Positions 33,311 through 42,431 of a stretch of 44,280 nt of DNA are shown here, one piece after another; within the stretch, counting starts at the first letter, position 1, and every line of letters begins with the position of its first letter. Origin of the DNA: Promethearchaeota archaeon. GTDB taxonomy: Archaea > Asgardarchaeota > Lokiarchaeia > Sigyniarchaeales > SOKP01. A program made the position numbers and the translations under genes. The notes beneath the pieces were generated by a model that saw only the letters and a program-made list of their open reading frames with translations, made no database searches and was not told the DNA's origin. The stretch spans positions 1-44,280 of the forward strand of contig JABXKD010000025.1 in NCBI GenBank assembly GCA_013375475.1, read 5' to 3'.

Positions 33311-34165
33311 ATGAGATTAGGGGATTATCATACACATCATAGACGATGTGGACATGCATTAGGCGAAATTGAGGACTATATAAAAGTTGCGATTGAAAAG
33401 AATCTCAATGAAATAGGAATTTCAGATCATTTTCCCTTAAGAGCGGTATTTGATGATCCACAAGTAGCAAAGTTATTTAAAAAAGCGTCGATGGAAGTTG
33501 AGGAATTCCCAAAATATATTAAAGAAATAAAAGGACTAAAAGAAAAATATAAGGATAAAATAAGAGTTCGAATATCCACAGAAGTTGGTTTTTACACTCC
33601 AGGAAACGCGTTATCTCGACAAAAGGAGGTTCTTAAACCTTTTATTGATGACATGGATTATATAATTGGGGCAGTACATAATATAAAATGGCATGAATCT
33701 CCTGTAATCCCTATACGTCCCGACGAGGGTATCCTGAGAGAGTACGGTGAAGATAAGATCATTTTAGAATATGTAAACAAATTATCAAGGCTGGTAGATA
33801 CTGATTTTTTTGATGTAATTGCTCACATTGATTTTTATCGTATTTTTTTTCATCCGAATAATCCCCAATATTCCCAAGACACATGGCAAAAGCTCTTGGA
33901 TTTATTAGACAAGATTAAAAATAAGGGAATGGCTATTGAGATTAATACCTCAGGAATTCTTAAAGGGCTTGGGAGTCAACATCCACATGATGAAATTGTT
34001 AAAGAAATGATTCAACGTGATATACCTTTACTATTAGGTTCAGATGCTCATAAACCTGATTATGTTGGATACATGTTTGAAGATATTATAGAAAAAGTAA
34101 GAAAATTAGGTTTATCTCATTTATGCGAATATGAGAAACGTGAACAAAAATTAGTAAGGATTTGA
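33311..34165 (+). CDS. PHP-domain phosphoesterase (histidinol-phosphatase HisJ type), copy 1
   Basis: Metal-dependent PHP phosphoesterase, 284 aa. Ligand motifs in order: H7-T-H9 in GDYHTH, RRCGHA, D39-H40 in GISDHFP, STEVGFY, GAVHNIKW, DVIAHIDFYR, and GSDAHKP near 245. A relative lies at 38504-39364 with the same length and order. No other histidine-biosynthesis gene is in the window, so histidinol phosphate is only one candidate substrate. It ends 10 bp before the convergent carboxylesterase. Confidence 0.9.
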   Translation: MRLGDYHTHHRRCGHALGEIEDYIKVAIEKNLNEIGISDHFPLRAVFDDPQVAKLFKKASMEVEEFPKYIKEIKGLKEKYKDKIRVRISTEVGFYTPGNALSRQKEVLKPFIDDMDYIIGAVHNIKWHESPVIPIRPDEGILREYGEDKIILEYVNKLSRLVDTDFFDVIAHIDFYRIFFHPNNPQYSQDTWQKLLDLLDKIKNKGMAIEINTSGILKGLGSQHPHDEIVKEMIQRDIPLLLGSDAHKPDYVGYMFEDIIEKVRKLGLSHLCEYEKREQKLVRI

Positions 34166-34175
34166 TGTCTTTTTT

Positions 34176-35693
34176 TTACATAATTCCATCCCATGCTATC
34201 CTTTCTTTTCCGTAAGGATCATCTACTACTTTTGTCTCCTTGCCTAAGAGCATTGTACTCCGTTTCTCTATATTGTATTTAGGCCATTCTGGTATGCCAC
34301 TGTGAGAAGGATTTCCCGTTCGAGCAAACGTGATCCATGAGTCCATCATTTTTTCACTGAATTTCTTCGCTTCCTCACTCGTCTCCAAAAGGATACTCCA
34401 AAATGGATCATCCAACATGCCAAACACGAATGGTATTTCTAAGGTGTGAAAGGAACCAAACATTCCATCCATAAACGAGGAGGGCCATGTAAATAAATAC
34501 ATGTAAACGTTAGGATTTTGCACAGATTGAGCCTCGGCTGTTCGAATGGCAGAAATGTGAAATTCAAAATCGGTTAAAAAGGCATCGAGGACCTTTTGGG
34601 CGGAGAGTAAACCTTTATCTTTCCTCGTTTCTCTATATGCATTTATTAAGCTTACTGCTTTATCTTCACCTTTACCAAGAGTTTTCATAACAAGTTTTAT
34701 CCAATTCTGCATCCCGCTTTCACTAACTTCCTTGAAATTATCATATTCATCCGGTTTCATTGATGAGGATTCATTTAAATTTGTCCCTACTAGCAGATCA
34801 ACCTCTTTTGCAGCGCCCTTACAAATCAAGTCCAGAGGGTGTTCGAGAATATATTCCCCATCTATGTAGGGAGGAGTTGTAAGGGGCCAATGCTTTTCTT
34901 TTAATTTTTCTTCCCAGACTTTTGATTCAGCATTAACGAGTTCGTAAGCGGAAATTTTGCGAAGTGCCTCGATATCACCTTTTTGAATCCCCAATTCTAA
35001 AAATACACGTTCGCTTATATCTTCGCCTTCAGAAGCGCTAAAGCCCGCAGCATTGCAACCTCCACTTTGAGCTATCGCACGATGGAAAAGACCCTTAGCT
35101 TCGGGCATTGCTAATAAAGTTGAGACTGACCAACCTCCAGCTGACTCCCCGAATATAGTAACGTTATTCGGATCCCCACCGAAATTTTCGATATTATCAC
35201 GAACCCACTTCAAAGCTGTAATCTGATCAAGTAATCCTAACGGGGCGGTAACGATACCGGGTATAAAAGAAAAGCCCAAAGCGTTTAATCTGTAGTTTAA
35301 TGAAACTATTACCACATTACCTCTTTTAACTAGGAATTTACCGTCATATGAACGTGCGTCATGGCTTCTTAATCCACCACCGTGGATCCAGACCATTACT
35401 GGACGTTTATCCTTATCACTGGAAGGTGTCCAAATATTTAAGGTAAGACAATCGGGTTCACTTTGCGGATACGGATGATTTATCAATTTTGGGGAGATAA
35501 TTTGAGGACAAACAGGTCCAAATTCCGTTGCTAAAAATACTCCTGGAAATCGCTTCGCAGGAATGGGGGGTTTAAAACGTAAATCTCCTACAATTCTTTC
35601 AGTGTAAGGTATTCCTTTAAATATCTCTATACCCTCTTCTTTAATTCCTTGAATTTTACCAGCTTTTGCATCAATGATTTTGGTTTTTTCCAT
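34176..35693 (-). CDS. Type-B carboxylesterase
   Basis: Alpha/beta-hydrolase of 505 aa hydrolysing carboxylic esters. The oxyanion segment is HGGGL at 104-108, the nucleophile is Ser184 in FGESAGGWSV, the likely acid is Glu in GTNLNESS, and the catalytic His is in FHTLEIPFVFG. The EIFKGIPYTE and DCLTLNIWTP stretches are typical of the family. No signal peptide is seen. A GGGGAG Shine-Dalgarno sequence precedes the ATG. Together with the serine hydrolases it could de-esterify (for example deacetylate) substrates, which is an inference. Confidence 0.92.
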   Translation of the reverse strand: MEKTKIIDAKAGKIQGIKEEGIEIFKGIPYTERIVGDLRFKPPIPAKRFPGVFLATEFGPVCPQIISPKLINHPYPQSEPDCLTLNIWTPSSDKDKRPVMVWIHGGGLRSHDARSYDGKFLVKRGNVVIVSLNYRLNALGFSFIPGIVTAPLGLLDQITALKWVRDNIENFGGDPNNVTIFGESAGGWSVSTLLAMPEAKGLFHRAIAQSGGCNAAGFSASEGEDISERVFLELGIQKGDIEALRKISAYELVNAESKVWEEKLKEKHWPLTTPPYIDGEYILEHPLDLICKGAAKEVDLLVGTNLNESSSMKPDEYDNFKEVSESGMQNWIKLVMKTLGKGEDKAVSLINAYRETRKDKGLLSAQKVLDAFLTDFEFHISAIRTAEAQSVQNPNVYMYLFTWPSSFMDGMFGSFHTLEIPFVFGMLDDPFWSILLETSEEAKKFSEKMMDSWITFARTGNPSHSGIPEWPKYNIEKRSTMLLGKETKVVDDPYGKERIAWDGIM

Positions 35694-35819
35694 CTTTTCT
35701 CCCCTATATTTATTATTCGGTTTTTTAAATTAATGATGTGCATTTAATGAATTGATTTCTAAAAAAAATTATTAAAAAAAAAGTATTATTTATGAGAATG
35801 AATTTTTTACCAAAATAAA

Positions 35820-35885
35820 TCAAAAATCGAATCCTGGGATTAATGATGTCCCACCACCACCAAAGCCCGGAAAATATTTGAAATC
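35820..35885 (-). other. Short in-frame coding-like relic after the SDR stop codon
   Basis: Directly after the TAA of the SDR gene and in its frame, 21 codons read FPGFGGGGTSL-IPGFDF and then TGA. The Gly run and the IPGFDF motif resemble the C-terminal anchor region of the exported serine hydrolase (IPGFDF at 482-487), but no hydrophobic helix follows. It may be a fragment of a surface-protein gene. Not a functional gene as it stands. Confidence 0.3.
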
Positions 35886-36968
35886 TTATTTCCAATTTGG
35901 TTTAACCAGACCGAGGTCAATCATAGTTTGCCCAGTTTCACGCAGAGTGTCCTCTACAGAATGAGTCTCTAAACCAAGTTCTTTACGAGCTTTATCACAA
36001 TGAGCAAGAGGTGTTTGATAAACGTTACCATATTTATTGATGATTGCGTGGATCTCATCTGGTGGTCCACCTACATTTACTTTAGGGAACAACTTTAGTA
36101 AGAGTGCTTGAAGCTGTAAAACATTTATTTCACCCGACTCGTCTGTGGCACATAATTGATATCGCGATCTATTCTTACTAACTTTACTCTCAATCATAAG
36201 CACCTGTGATTCTCCGACATCCCGAACATCAACAATATTCCACAAATAATTCCAAGCACGCTTGCAGGTTACTCTCATTAACATTTGGCCAATACACCAT
36301 TGCCAAGAGCCTACACTATTGTGTACTTTGCTGAGTACTGGACCTAGAACAGAGTTTGGGCAAGCAGAAATGACATCAAAACGCCCATCTTTTTCTGCAA
36401 AATCATAACACATTAGTTCAGTCTCAATTTTAGCCATGTTATAAGCCATCACGCCATCCTCGTCGATTCTATTGTGACTCCAACTCGGGTCATTATCACG
36501 ATTGTCTGTAGCCCAATCTTTCTCTGTAAATATATATCCTGATGGCATGGGATGATGAATGGCAGCAAAAGAACTAGTATAAACAAACCTTTTTACTGTT
36601 CCTACTTTCTTTACCGAATTAAGAATGTTCTTGGTACCATTCAACATGCCATCGTATACTTGGTGGGGGGTATTGGCACCGCCATAACCCATCGGTGTAG
36701 CCGCGTGTAATACAGCAATACAATCAGTGAATGGTATATCATAACTGCCCTCTTCGAGTAAATTAGCTGAAAATAAATCTAGTTGGCCCGAATAATCACA
36801 CTGATTGAGTTTTAGAAGGTGGTCGGTCTTTTCTGGATTGTTTAAATCAGTTATACAAGCATGTACGTTGTAACCATGTTTCATTAACGCGACTACCACA
36901 TGAGAGCCAATATAACCTGAAGCACCAGTTACTGCTACGGGACCATCTAACGATTTTACTGCAGGCAT
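35886..36968 (-). CDS. NAD(P)-dependent SDR reductase (dihydroflavonol-reductase/epimerase-like)
   Basis: Extended SDR enzyme of 360 aa. Cofactor motif TGASGYIG at 14-21, catalytic Ser in YTSSFA (130-135), and Y176-N-M-A-K180. The pattern with CPNSVLGP and DVRDVGESQ fits the dihydroflavonol 4-reductase-like or aldehyde-reductase branch rather than nucleotide-sugar epimerases. A strong GGGAGGA leader precedes the ATG. It is transcribed in the same direction as the carboxylesterase 192 bp downstream. The substrate is unknown; a carbonyl group of an aldehyde or ketone is expected. Confidence 0.88.
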   Translation of the reverse strand: MPAVKSLDGPVAVTGASGYIGSHVVVALMKHGYNVHACITDLNNPEKTDHLLKLNQCDYSGQLDLFSANLLEEGSYDIPFTDCIAVLHAATPMGYGGANTPHQVYDGMLNGTKNILNSVKKVGTVKRFVYTSSFAAIHHPMPSGYIFTEKDWATDNRDNDPSWSHNRIDEDGVMAYNMAKIETELMCYDFAEKDGRFDVISACPNSVLGPVLSKVHNSVGSWQWCIGQMLMRVTCKRAWNYLWNIVDVRDVGESQVLMIESKVSKNRSRYQLCATDESGEINVLQLQALLLKLFPKVNVGGPPDEIHAIINKYGNVYQTPLAHCDKARKELGLETHSVEDTLRETGQTMIDLGLVKPNWK

Positions 36969-37387
36969 TTTTCCTCCCTCGATGGACTAAAAATGAAACA
37001 AAGAAAAACTCTTTTTATTTTACTCAACATATTAATCTTTTAATTGAATTACTATTTAAACTTTGAATAAATATAGGAGAGAAGAAACGAACTTTTGAGT
37101 CGAGAACCCAATAAGAATCGATAAGTGATTAACCATTATTCGAGAGTTTACGATTGACAAACAATATCTGAATTTTCCAGTGAAGTAGGGTAAAAAAGCA
37201 ACCTTAGAAATAAATAAGGAGAATTTTATTCTTCTTTCCAGAATATATTAAACTCATAAAACCTTATTGAAGCACAACTCTATCACATAGACTTATTATT
37301 AAATCAAATTAAAAAATTATTTAATCAACTTAATACTTAAATCTATATTTTCAATAAATAACTAATAAAATACTGAGAGGAATTTGC
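36969..37387. other. 419-bp divergent intergenic region, no gene seen
   Basis: Between the divergent SDR and LLM genes. It is AT-rich with no frame longer than a few codons that looks coding. A weak hairpin-like AGAAT-TTT-ATTCT occurs near 37224-37236, and a TATA-like stretch near 37340 could serve the LLM gene. Nothing else is identified. Confidence 0.5.
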
Positions 37388-38293
37388 TTGCACTTTGGAA
37401 CGCAATTATTAAATTATTTTAATACATGGGAAGAATCGCTTTCAGCGATTAAGTATATAGAAACCGGAACATGGCACAGTCTCTGGTTCTCAGATCATTT
37501 TCTACCTCCCTATCCAACGTTATCTTTAGAATCTGAGTCTGCTTTAGAGAGCTGGTCATTAATCGCAGCTACTGCTGCTGTCACTAATCGTTTACGATTA
37601 GGTATACTTGTGTCAGGTAATACCTATCGAAATCCTGCTTTACTTGCTAAAATGGCTGCTACTGTTGATCAAATCTCTAATGGTCGACTTATTCTTGGTA
37701 TTGGTGCAGGATGGTTTCAACAAGAACATAAAGCATTCGGCTGGGTGTTTCCAGGTGTTAAGGAAAGATGTGATCGTTTAGAAGAAGCAGTTGAGTTGAT
37801 CAAAATGCTATTTACAACTGAGGGCCCAATTAATTATAACGGTCATTATTACAAGCTTAAAAATGCATATTTCTCACCAGGTTGTACGCAGAAACCATAT
37901 ATACCAATCATGGTTGGTGGAAGTGGGGAGAAAAGGACACTACGTACGCTCGCTCGATTTGGTGACATGGCTAACTTTGGCCATGGGTCACCTGAAATGT
38001 TTAGACATAAGTTGGAAGTTATTGAGCGTCATTGTGAAGAATTAGGTCGTGATCCATCTGAAATCAAAAAAACATTGGCTATCCCATTACGAATTGAGAA
38101 TGATGAGGGAAAAGCTGCCCAACTCCGCAAACATCGTGGAGAATGGGGCTTATACGGTTCGGTATCATTTATCAATGATCGAATTCAAAAATATATCGAT
38201 GCTGGTGCCGAAGAGATCATATTTAGCGGTATTAAATCTAACCCAGAGCTATTCGAGGAAATTCAAGAAGAGATTTTATCTGTTTTCCGATGA
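37388..38293 (+). CDS. LLM-class F420-dependent oxidoreductase, copy 2, TTG start
   Basis: 301-aa relative of the protein at 1058-1975 with the same landmarks: HFGTQLLNYF, DQISNGRLILGIGAGW, QKPYIPIMVGG, and RFGDMANF. The start is TTG: the leader GAGAGGAATTT (SD at 37375-37380) is identical to that of copy 1 and is followed by GCTTG where copy 1 has ATATG. The two reading frames then align from the first residue, so the TTG is well supported. The weaker start may lower expression. It is followed by the second PHP gene after 210 bp on the same strand. Confidence 0.87.
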   Translation: MHFGTQLLNYFNTWEESLSAIKYIETGTWHSLWFSDHFLPPYPTLSLESESALESWSLIAATAAVTNRLRLGILVSGNTYRNPALLAKMAATVDQISNGRLILGIGAGWFQQEHKAFGWVFPGVKERCDRLEEAVELIKMLFTTEGPINYNGHYYKLKNAYFSPGCTQKPYIPIMVGGSGEKRTLRTLARFGDMANFGHGSPEMFRHKLEVIERHCEELGRDPSEIKKTLAIPLRIENDEGKAAQLRKHRGEWGLYGSVSFINDRIQKYIDAGAEEIIFSGIKSNPELFEEIQEEILSVFR

Positions 38294-38503
38294 AATTACG
38301 TATCTATTTAAAACTTTATATCATTAAAGCTCGTTTTTTAAGGAATTTTTCCTCCCTTGTTTAATTATAAATTTATTAGTCATTTAAGTTCCTTATTTAC
38401 TAAACTTTTTCGAGTCGTTTAAACAACTTTAAGTTTTTTCCATCAATTTCAATGTATATCAATCAAGTTAGATAACAAGAAATTTTAAAAATCAGTTCAA
38501 GAA

Positions 38504-39364
38504 ATGAAATTAAGAGATTATCATACACATTCTAGACGGTGTGGGCATGGGCTAGGAGAAATTGAGGATTATGTAAAATCTGCAATCGTTAAGAATCTCA
38601 ATGAAATAGGGATTGCAGATCATTTTCCAATAAGAGCGGTAAATCAAGATCCAGAATTAAGAGAAACACTTAAAATAGCATCAATGGAAGTTGAGGAATT
38701 TCCTAGGTATATTAAAGAAATAAAAGGACTTAAAGAAAAATACAAGAATAAAATAGACATTCGCATATCCACAGAGGTTGGTTTTTATACTCCAGGAGGG
38801 GCGTTATCTCTACAAAAGGAGGTTCTTGAACCTTTTATGGATGATATAGATTATATACTTGGTGGGATTCATGATATAAAATGGCATGATTCCCCTCTAA
38901 TCTTATTGGATCCAAGTTTAGCCTCTGAAATTTTTGGAAAATATGGTAAAGATAAAATCATTCTAGAATACTTAAATAAATTAATAAAACTGGTAGATAC
39001 TACTTTTTTTGATGTGATAGCTCATTTTGACTATTATCGTATGATGTATCGCCCGAATAAGCCTATTTATTCCCAAAATATATGGCAAAAACTCTTAGAT
39101 TTGTTGGATAATATTAAAAATAAGGGAATGGCTATTGAGATTAATACATCAGCAAGTCGAAAAAGTCTTGATAATCAGTTTCCTGATGATAAAATTATAA
39201 AGGAAATAATCCAACGCAAAATTCCATTATTGTTAGGCTCCGATGCTCACAAACCCGAAGAAGTTGGATATATGTTTGAGGAAACTTTAGAAAAAGTGAA
39301 AAAATGGGGTTTAACTCATTTATGTGTGTACGAAAACCGTGAACAAAAATTGGTAAAAATTTGA
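38504..39364 (+). CDS. PHP-domain phosphoesterase (HisJ type), copy 2
   Basis: 286 aa and closely similar to 33311-34165 over the full length. Metal motifs are retained: DYHTHSRRCGHG, IADHFP, STEVGFY, GGIHDIKW, DVIAHFDYYR, GSDAHKP. Both copies also share a T/A-rich leader with a GTTCA segment before the ATG, evidence of a duplication including the start region. Copy 2 differs by a short insertion around 145 (a PSLASEIFG loop). Substrate unknown; a sugar-phosphate phosphatase is possible. Confidence 0.9.
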   Translation: MKLRDYHTHSRRCGHGLGEIEDYVKSAIVKNLNEIGIADHFPIRAVNQDPELRETLKIASMEVEEFPRYIKEIKGLKEKYKNKIDIRISTEVGFYTPGGALSLQKEVLEPFMDDIDYILGGIHDIKWHDSPLILLDPSLASEIFGKYGKDKIILEYLNKLIKLVDTTFFDVIAHFDYYRMMYRPNKPIYSQNIWQKLLDLLDNIKNKGMAIEINTSASRKSLDNQFPDDKIIKEIIQRKIPLLLGSDAHKPEEVGYMFEETLEKVKKWGLTHLCVYENREQKLVKI

Positions 39365-39396
39365 TGCTCCTATAATTTTTATGTTAAGATCTGTAA

Positions 39397-42219
39397 TTAT
39401 TCATCTAGAATTAACTCGACAGTTCCGGCATCACCATCAACCTTGATCGTCTGACCATGTTTAGTGCGTTGAGTACTAGTTCCGGTCCCTACAACGGCTG
39501 GGATGCCGTATTCCCTCGCGACGATGGATCCATGTCCAAGAATACCACCCATATCTGTAACTAAGCCGGTTGCATGTGCGAATAGTGGCGTCCATGCAGG
39601 GTTGGTCATGGGGCAAACCAGTATAGAATCAGGCTGCATTTTTTCGAACTCTGCTGGGGATTTAATTAAGCTGGCTGGACTAGTGACCGTTCCAGGACTG
39701 ACTGGAATACCTTTCAAAATATCACTATTTGGATCGTTCTTTACTTGTGTTTCTTTAAATGCTACACCGGGATTATTACTTGCGATTTCTGGAATAGTCC
39801 CTGGGGGGTGTAAACGTTTGCGTGCTTCTCTCAACTCTCGACGTTCTGCAGTTAATTGTTTATATTCTTTTATTGCACTGTTCTCTTTACGAGCGTTTAT
39901 AGCTCTAGTTAATTCTTCTGTATCAAGGTAAAAAACATCATCAGGAATGTTTATTGAACCAATATCTACAAGACGCATCCCAAGTTCCCGAGCTAATAGT
40001 CGAAGAGTTGGCCAACCACTGGTTAGGTAAAACATAACTTCCTCACGGATGAAATAAAATCGATGAGTAAACCAATGCCGATAACGAAACTGCCAATACT
40101 GCAATCCGTCAAGAAGTGGTTCTATCTTCTGCATTGCCTGTTCACGTTTTCCCGCAGCATCGATTTGATGTTTATTTGGGTTGTAATCCTTGGCAGTTAT
40201 CATGGTTTTCAAGCTTATAAGAAGTCCGGAAGGATCTTCAATTGGAAGTGGTTCAACAAAATCCAAGCTATAACCTAGGTGCCCATAAATCTCGAGATAT
40301 TCCTCAATAGCTTTAACTACTGGACCGCTGTTTGGGTGATTTTGTAGAGCATTCATCATTTGTTTAGGCGGAGTTGTAACCATCAACTCAAAAAGTTCGT
40401 TATCTGCTTGGATCAGTTTGGCAATCTTATACATATCCTCATTGGCTTCTAAAGTTTTTGATTTAAATCCACTAAGGAAGTGACCACTGATGAAATTGTG
40501 ATCTGGTAATGTTTCTCGTAAAAATGCTTGCAACTGGTCGTCTGTAGATTTTGCAACACCGAAAGTGTGCGACGCGTTTGATGACCAGTATCTTCCTCCA
40601 GCAGTAGCCAATTCAATAATTCCTCTCAATAATTCTTCATCTAAAGCTGTTTTGTAATCAAATTTTTGCCATTCTTCCACCGTAGCTAGAAGATCGGGCA
40701 TCGCTTTTTCCTTCCACCCTTTAATCTGATTCTCATTAGTCTGGGTTTTATTAAAAGCGGTATAAGTTGGATTTCTACTGTTAGGCATTGTCACATCATG
40801 AGCTAAATCTTTAAAATCAGTTTCTTTAGCCCATTCATTAAATGCCTTTAAATCCTCAGATGATAGCTCCGACAAGAACAATTCCAAATCATGCTGTTCC
40901 ATTGCGGAATCACTTTTGTCTCTCATTTTCGCATATAAATCATCCCATTGTTGCCAAATCCTGGAGATCACCTTTTCCTTTTCTTCTTCTGTCTCAGCTT
41001 TGTCAATTTCATTCTGTATGTCAACAACTTGTGGAAAATCAAAACGTTGATAAGCATAACCATTTACTGTTACAAACATAGGACCAGCGCCAACAAAGAA
41101 ACTTTTCCGCTTCTGTCCTTTTGCAGGAGATTCCAGACCTTCAGTTAGATAGAGCTCATCAAATAACGGACTACAAGGATCAGGGATATTCTCTACGATT
41201 TGACGACGCGCAAGAATCCGTGCTGGTGGAGTTGGTTCCCAAATAACCTCTATAGGTTGAGGTGGAAGATTCGTGATAGGACGAGATTGTAGCATCCATA
41301 GTTTTTCATCAGATATAGCCCATTCGATATCTTGTGGAACTCCGTTAAAGAGATTTTCTACTTCAAGTGCAGTTGATGATAATTCTTTCAGTAATTCTTC
41401 TGACAAAGACGATTTGTTACGCTCTTTTTCAGAGACATCTTGCAATTCTGTTCCTTGATTGCCACGGTAAACAATTTTCTGTGCTTTTGGGCCAATAATT
41501 CTCTCCTTTACATTTTTAGTTTTCCGATCTACTACATAGGTATCTGGCGTCACTTGTCCTCCCACTACAGCTTCACCTAGACCAAAACTCGAATTTATTA
41601 TGAATTCTGATCTTTCACCGTTAACTGGATTAGCTGTAAATAATATACCCGATACGTCTGATGGTACCATAATTTGAACCACTACAGCCATAGCGACTAC
41701 ATCTTGTTCGATCCCCATTTGGTGTCGGTAGCTGATCGCTCGTGGTGTCCAAAGTGATGCCCAACAATCGCGTATCGCTTTTATTAGTGCTTCATCACCA
41801 CGAACATTCAAATAAGTATCCTGTTGTCCAGCGAAGGATAAATCTGGCAGGTCCTCAGCATTGGCTGAAGAACGCACGGCTACTGGGGGATCTTGTCCAT
41901 CTAGTAATCCATATGCTTGTCGTACTTGATTTTCTATCTCATTTAACATCTCCGCTTCCTTTATTAGTTCTTGAATGCGCTTTGCAGCTGATTCGAACGA
42001 TAATGTCCTACCAATGATTTCCGGCTTAGCTAGATTTATAATTGTTTTCTGTAAATCATTCTTTTCTACAAAATCCTTATATGCTGCTGTCGTCAGGTAA
42101 AAACCTTCCGGCACTGGCATTCCTGCAGATGCCATCCTTGCTAAAGACTTTCCTTTCCCACCAACCATTTCCAAGGAGACATCTTTCGCATCAATCGGCA
42201 TTATATAATTAAAAGTCAT
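39397..42219 (-). CDS. PEP synthase/rifampicin phosphotransferase-like enzyme
   Basis: 940 aa. Residues 1-320 are the PPDK/PEP-synthase ATP-grasp domain: VGGKGKSLARM near 19-29, AVRSSANAEDLPDLSFAGQQ, and IEWAISDEKLWMLQSRPIT. The C-terminal 80 residues are the swivelling phosphohistidine domain, with the phosphorylated His at about 896 in GGILGHGSIVAREYGIP. The middle (about 330-850) does not show the PEP-binding TIM barrel that ends classical PEP synthase; domain order ATP-grasp, middle domain, His domain is that of rifampicin phosphotransferase (about 870 aa). So it probably transfers a phosphate from ATP to an acceptor other than pyruvate. A GAGGATT leader precedes the ATG. It is divergent from the unrecognised gene at 42432. 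Confidence 0.85.
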   Translation of the reverse strand: MTFNYIMPIDAKDVSLEMVGGKGKSLARMASAGMPVPEGFYLTTAAYKDFVEKNDLQKTIINLAKPEIIGRTLSFESAAKRIQELIKEAEMLNEIENQVRQAYGLLDGQDPPVAVRSSANAEDLPDLSFAGQQDTYLNVRGDEALIKAIRDCWASLWTPRAISYRHQMGIEQDVVAMAVVVQIMVPSDVSGILFTANPVNGERSEFIINSSFGLGEAVVGGQVTPDTYVVDRKTKNVKERIIGPKAQKIVYRGNQGTELQDVSEKERNKSSLSEELLKELSSTALEVENLFNGVPQDIEWAISDEKLWMLQSRPITNLPPQPIEVIWEPTPPARILARRQIVENIPDPCSPLFDELYLTEGLESPAKGQKRKSFFVGAGPMFVTVNGYAYQRFDFPQVVDIQNEIDKAETEEEKEKVISRIWQQWDDLYAKMRDKSDSAMEQHDLELFLSELSSEDLKAFNEWAKETDFKDLAHDVTMPNSRNPTYTAFNKTQTNENQIKGWKEKAMPDLLATVEEWQKFDYKTALDEELLRGIIELATAGGRYWSSNASHTFGVAKSTDDQLQAFLRETLPDHNFISGHFLSGFKSKTLEANEDMYKIAKLIQADNELFELMVTTPPKQMMNALQNHPNSGPVVKAIEEYLEIYGHLGYSLDFVEPLPIEDPSGLLISLKTMITAKDYNPNKHQIDAAGKREQAMQKIEPLLDGLQYWQFRYRHWFTHRFYFIREEVMFYLTSGWPTLRLLARELGMRLVDIGSINIPDDVFYLDTEELTRAINARKENSAIKEYKQLTAERRELREARKRLHPPGTIPEIASNNPGVAFKETQVKNDPNSDILKGIPVSPGTVTSPASLIKSPAEFEKMQPDSILVCPMTNPAWTPLFAHATGLVTDMGGILGHGSIVAREYGIPAVVGTGTSTQRTKHGQTIKVDGDAGTVELILDE

Positions 42220-42431
42220 TTCAATCCTCGATTTGATTTATAGGTAAGTAAGTTATTTTAGCAATTTTAAATTTACGATGTGCATTTAAAGAGTTTATAT
42301 CAAATATGAAATTTAATCGAATCTCAGTGGCAATGTTGAAACCTAAAATTTTTATTTTACACAAATCAATTATAAAATAGTAGAAAAAACAGAAGATTTA
42401 ACCATTAAATTAATTTTTGAGGATATAAAAT

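Noticed and set aside
37165..37185. CTGAATTTT words (also near 16811) as inverted copies of the dispersed repeat
   Set aside because: Only the AAATTCAG half matches; neither palindrome is complete.
35733..42300. Shared word GATGTGCATTTAA upstream of the carboxylesterase and phosphotransferase-like genes (about 35738 and 42277)
   Set aside because: Only two occurrences and no conserved flanks; chance is likely in AT-rich DNA.
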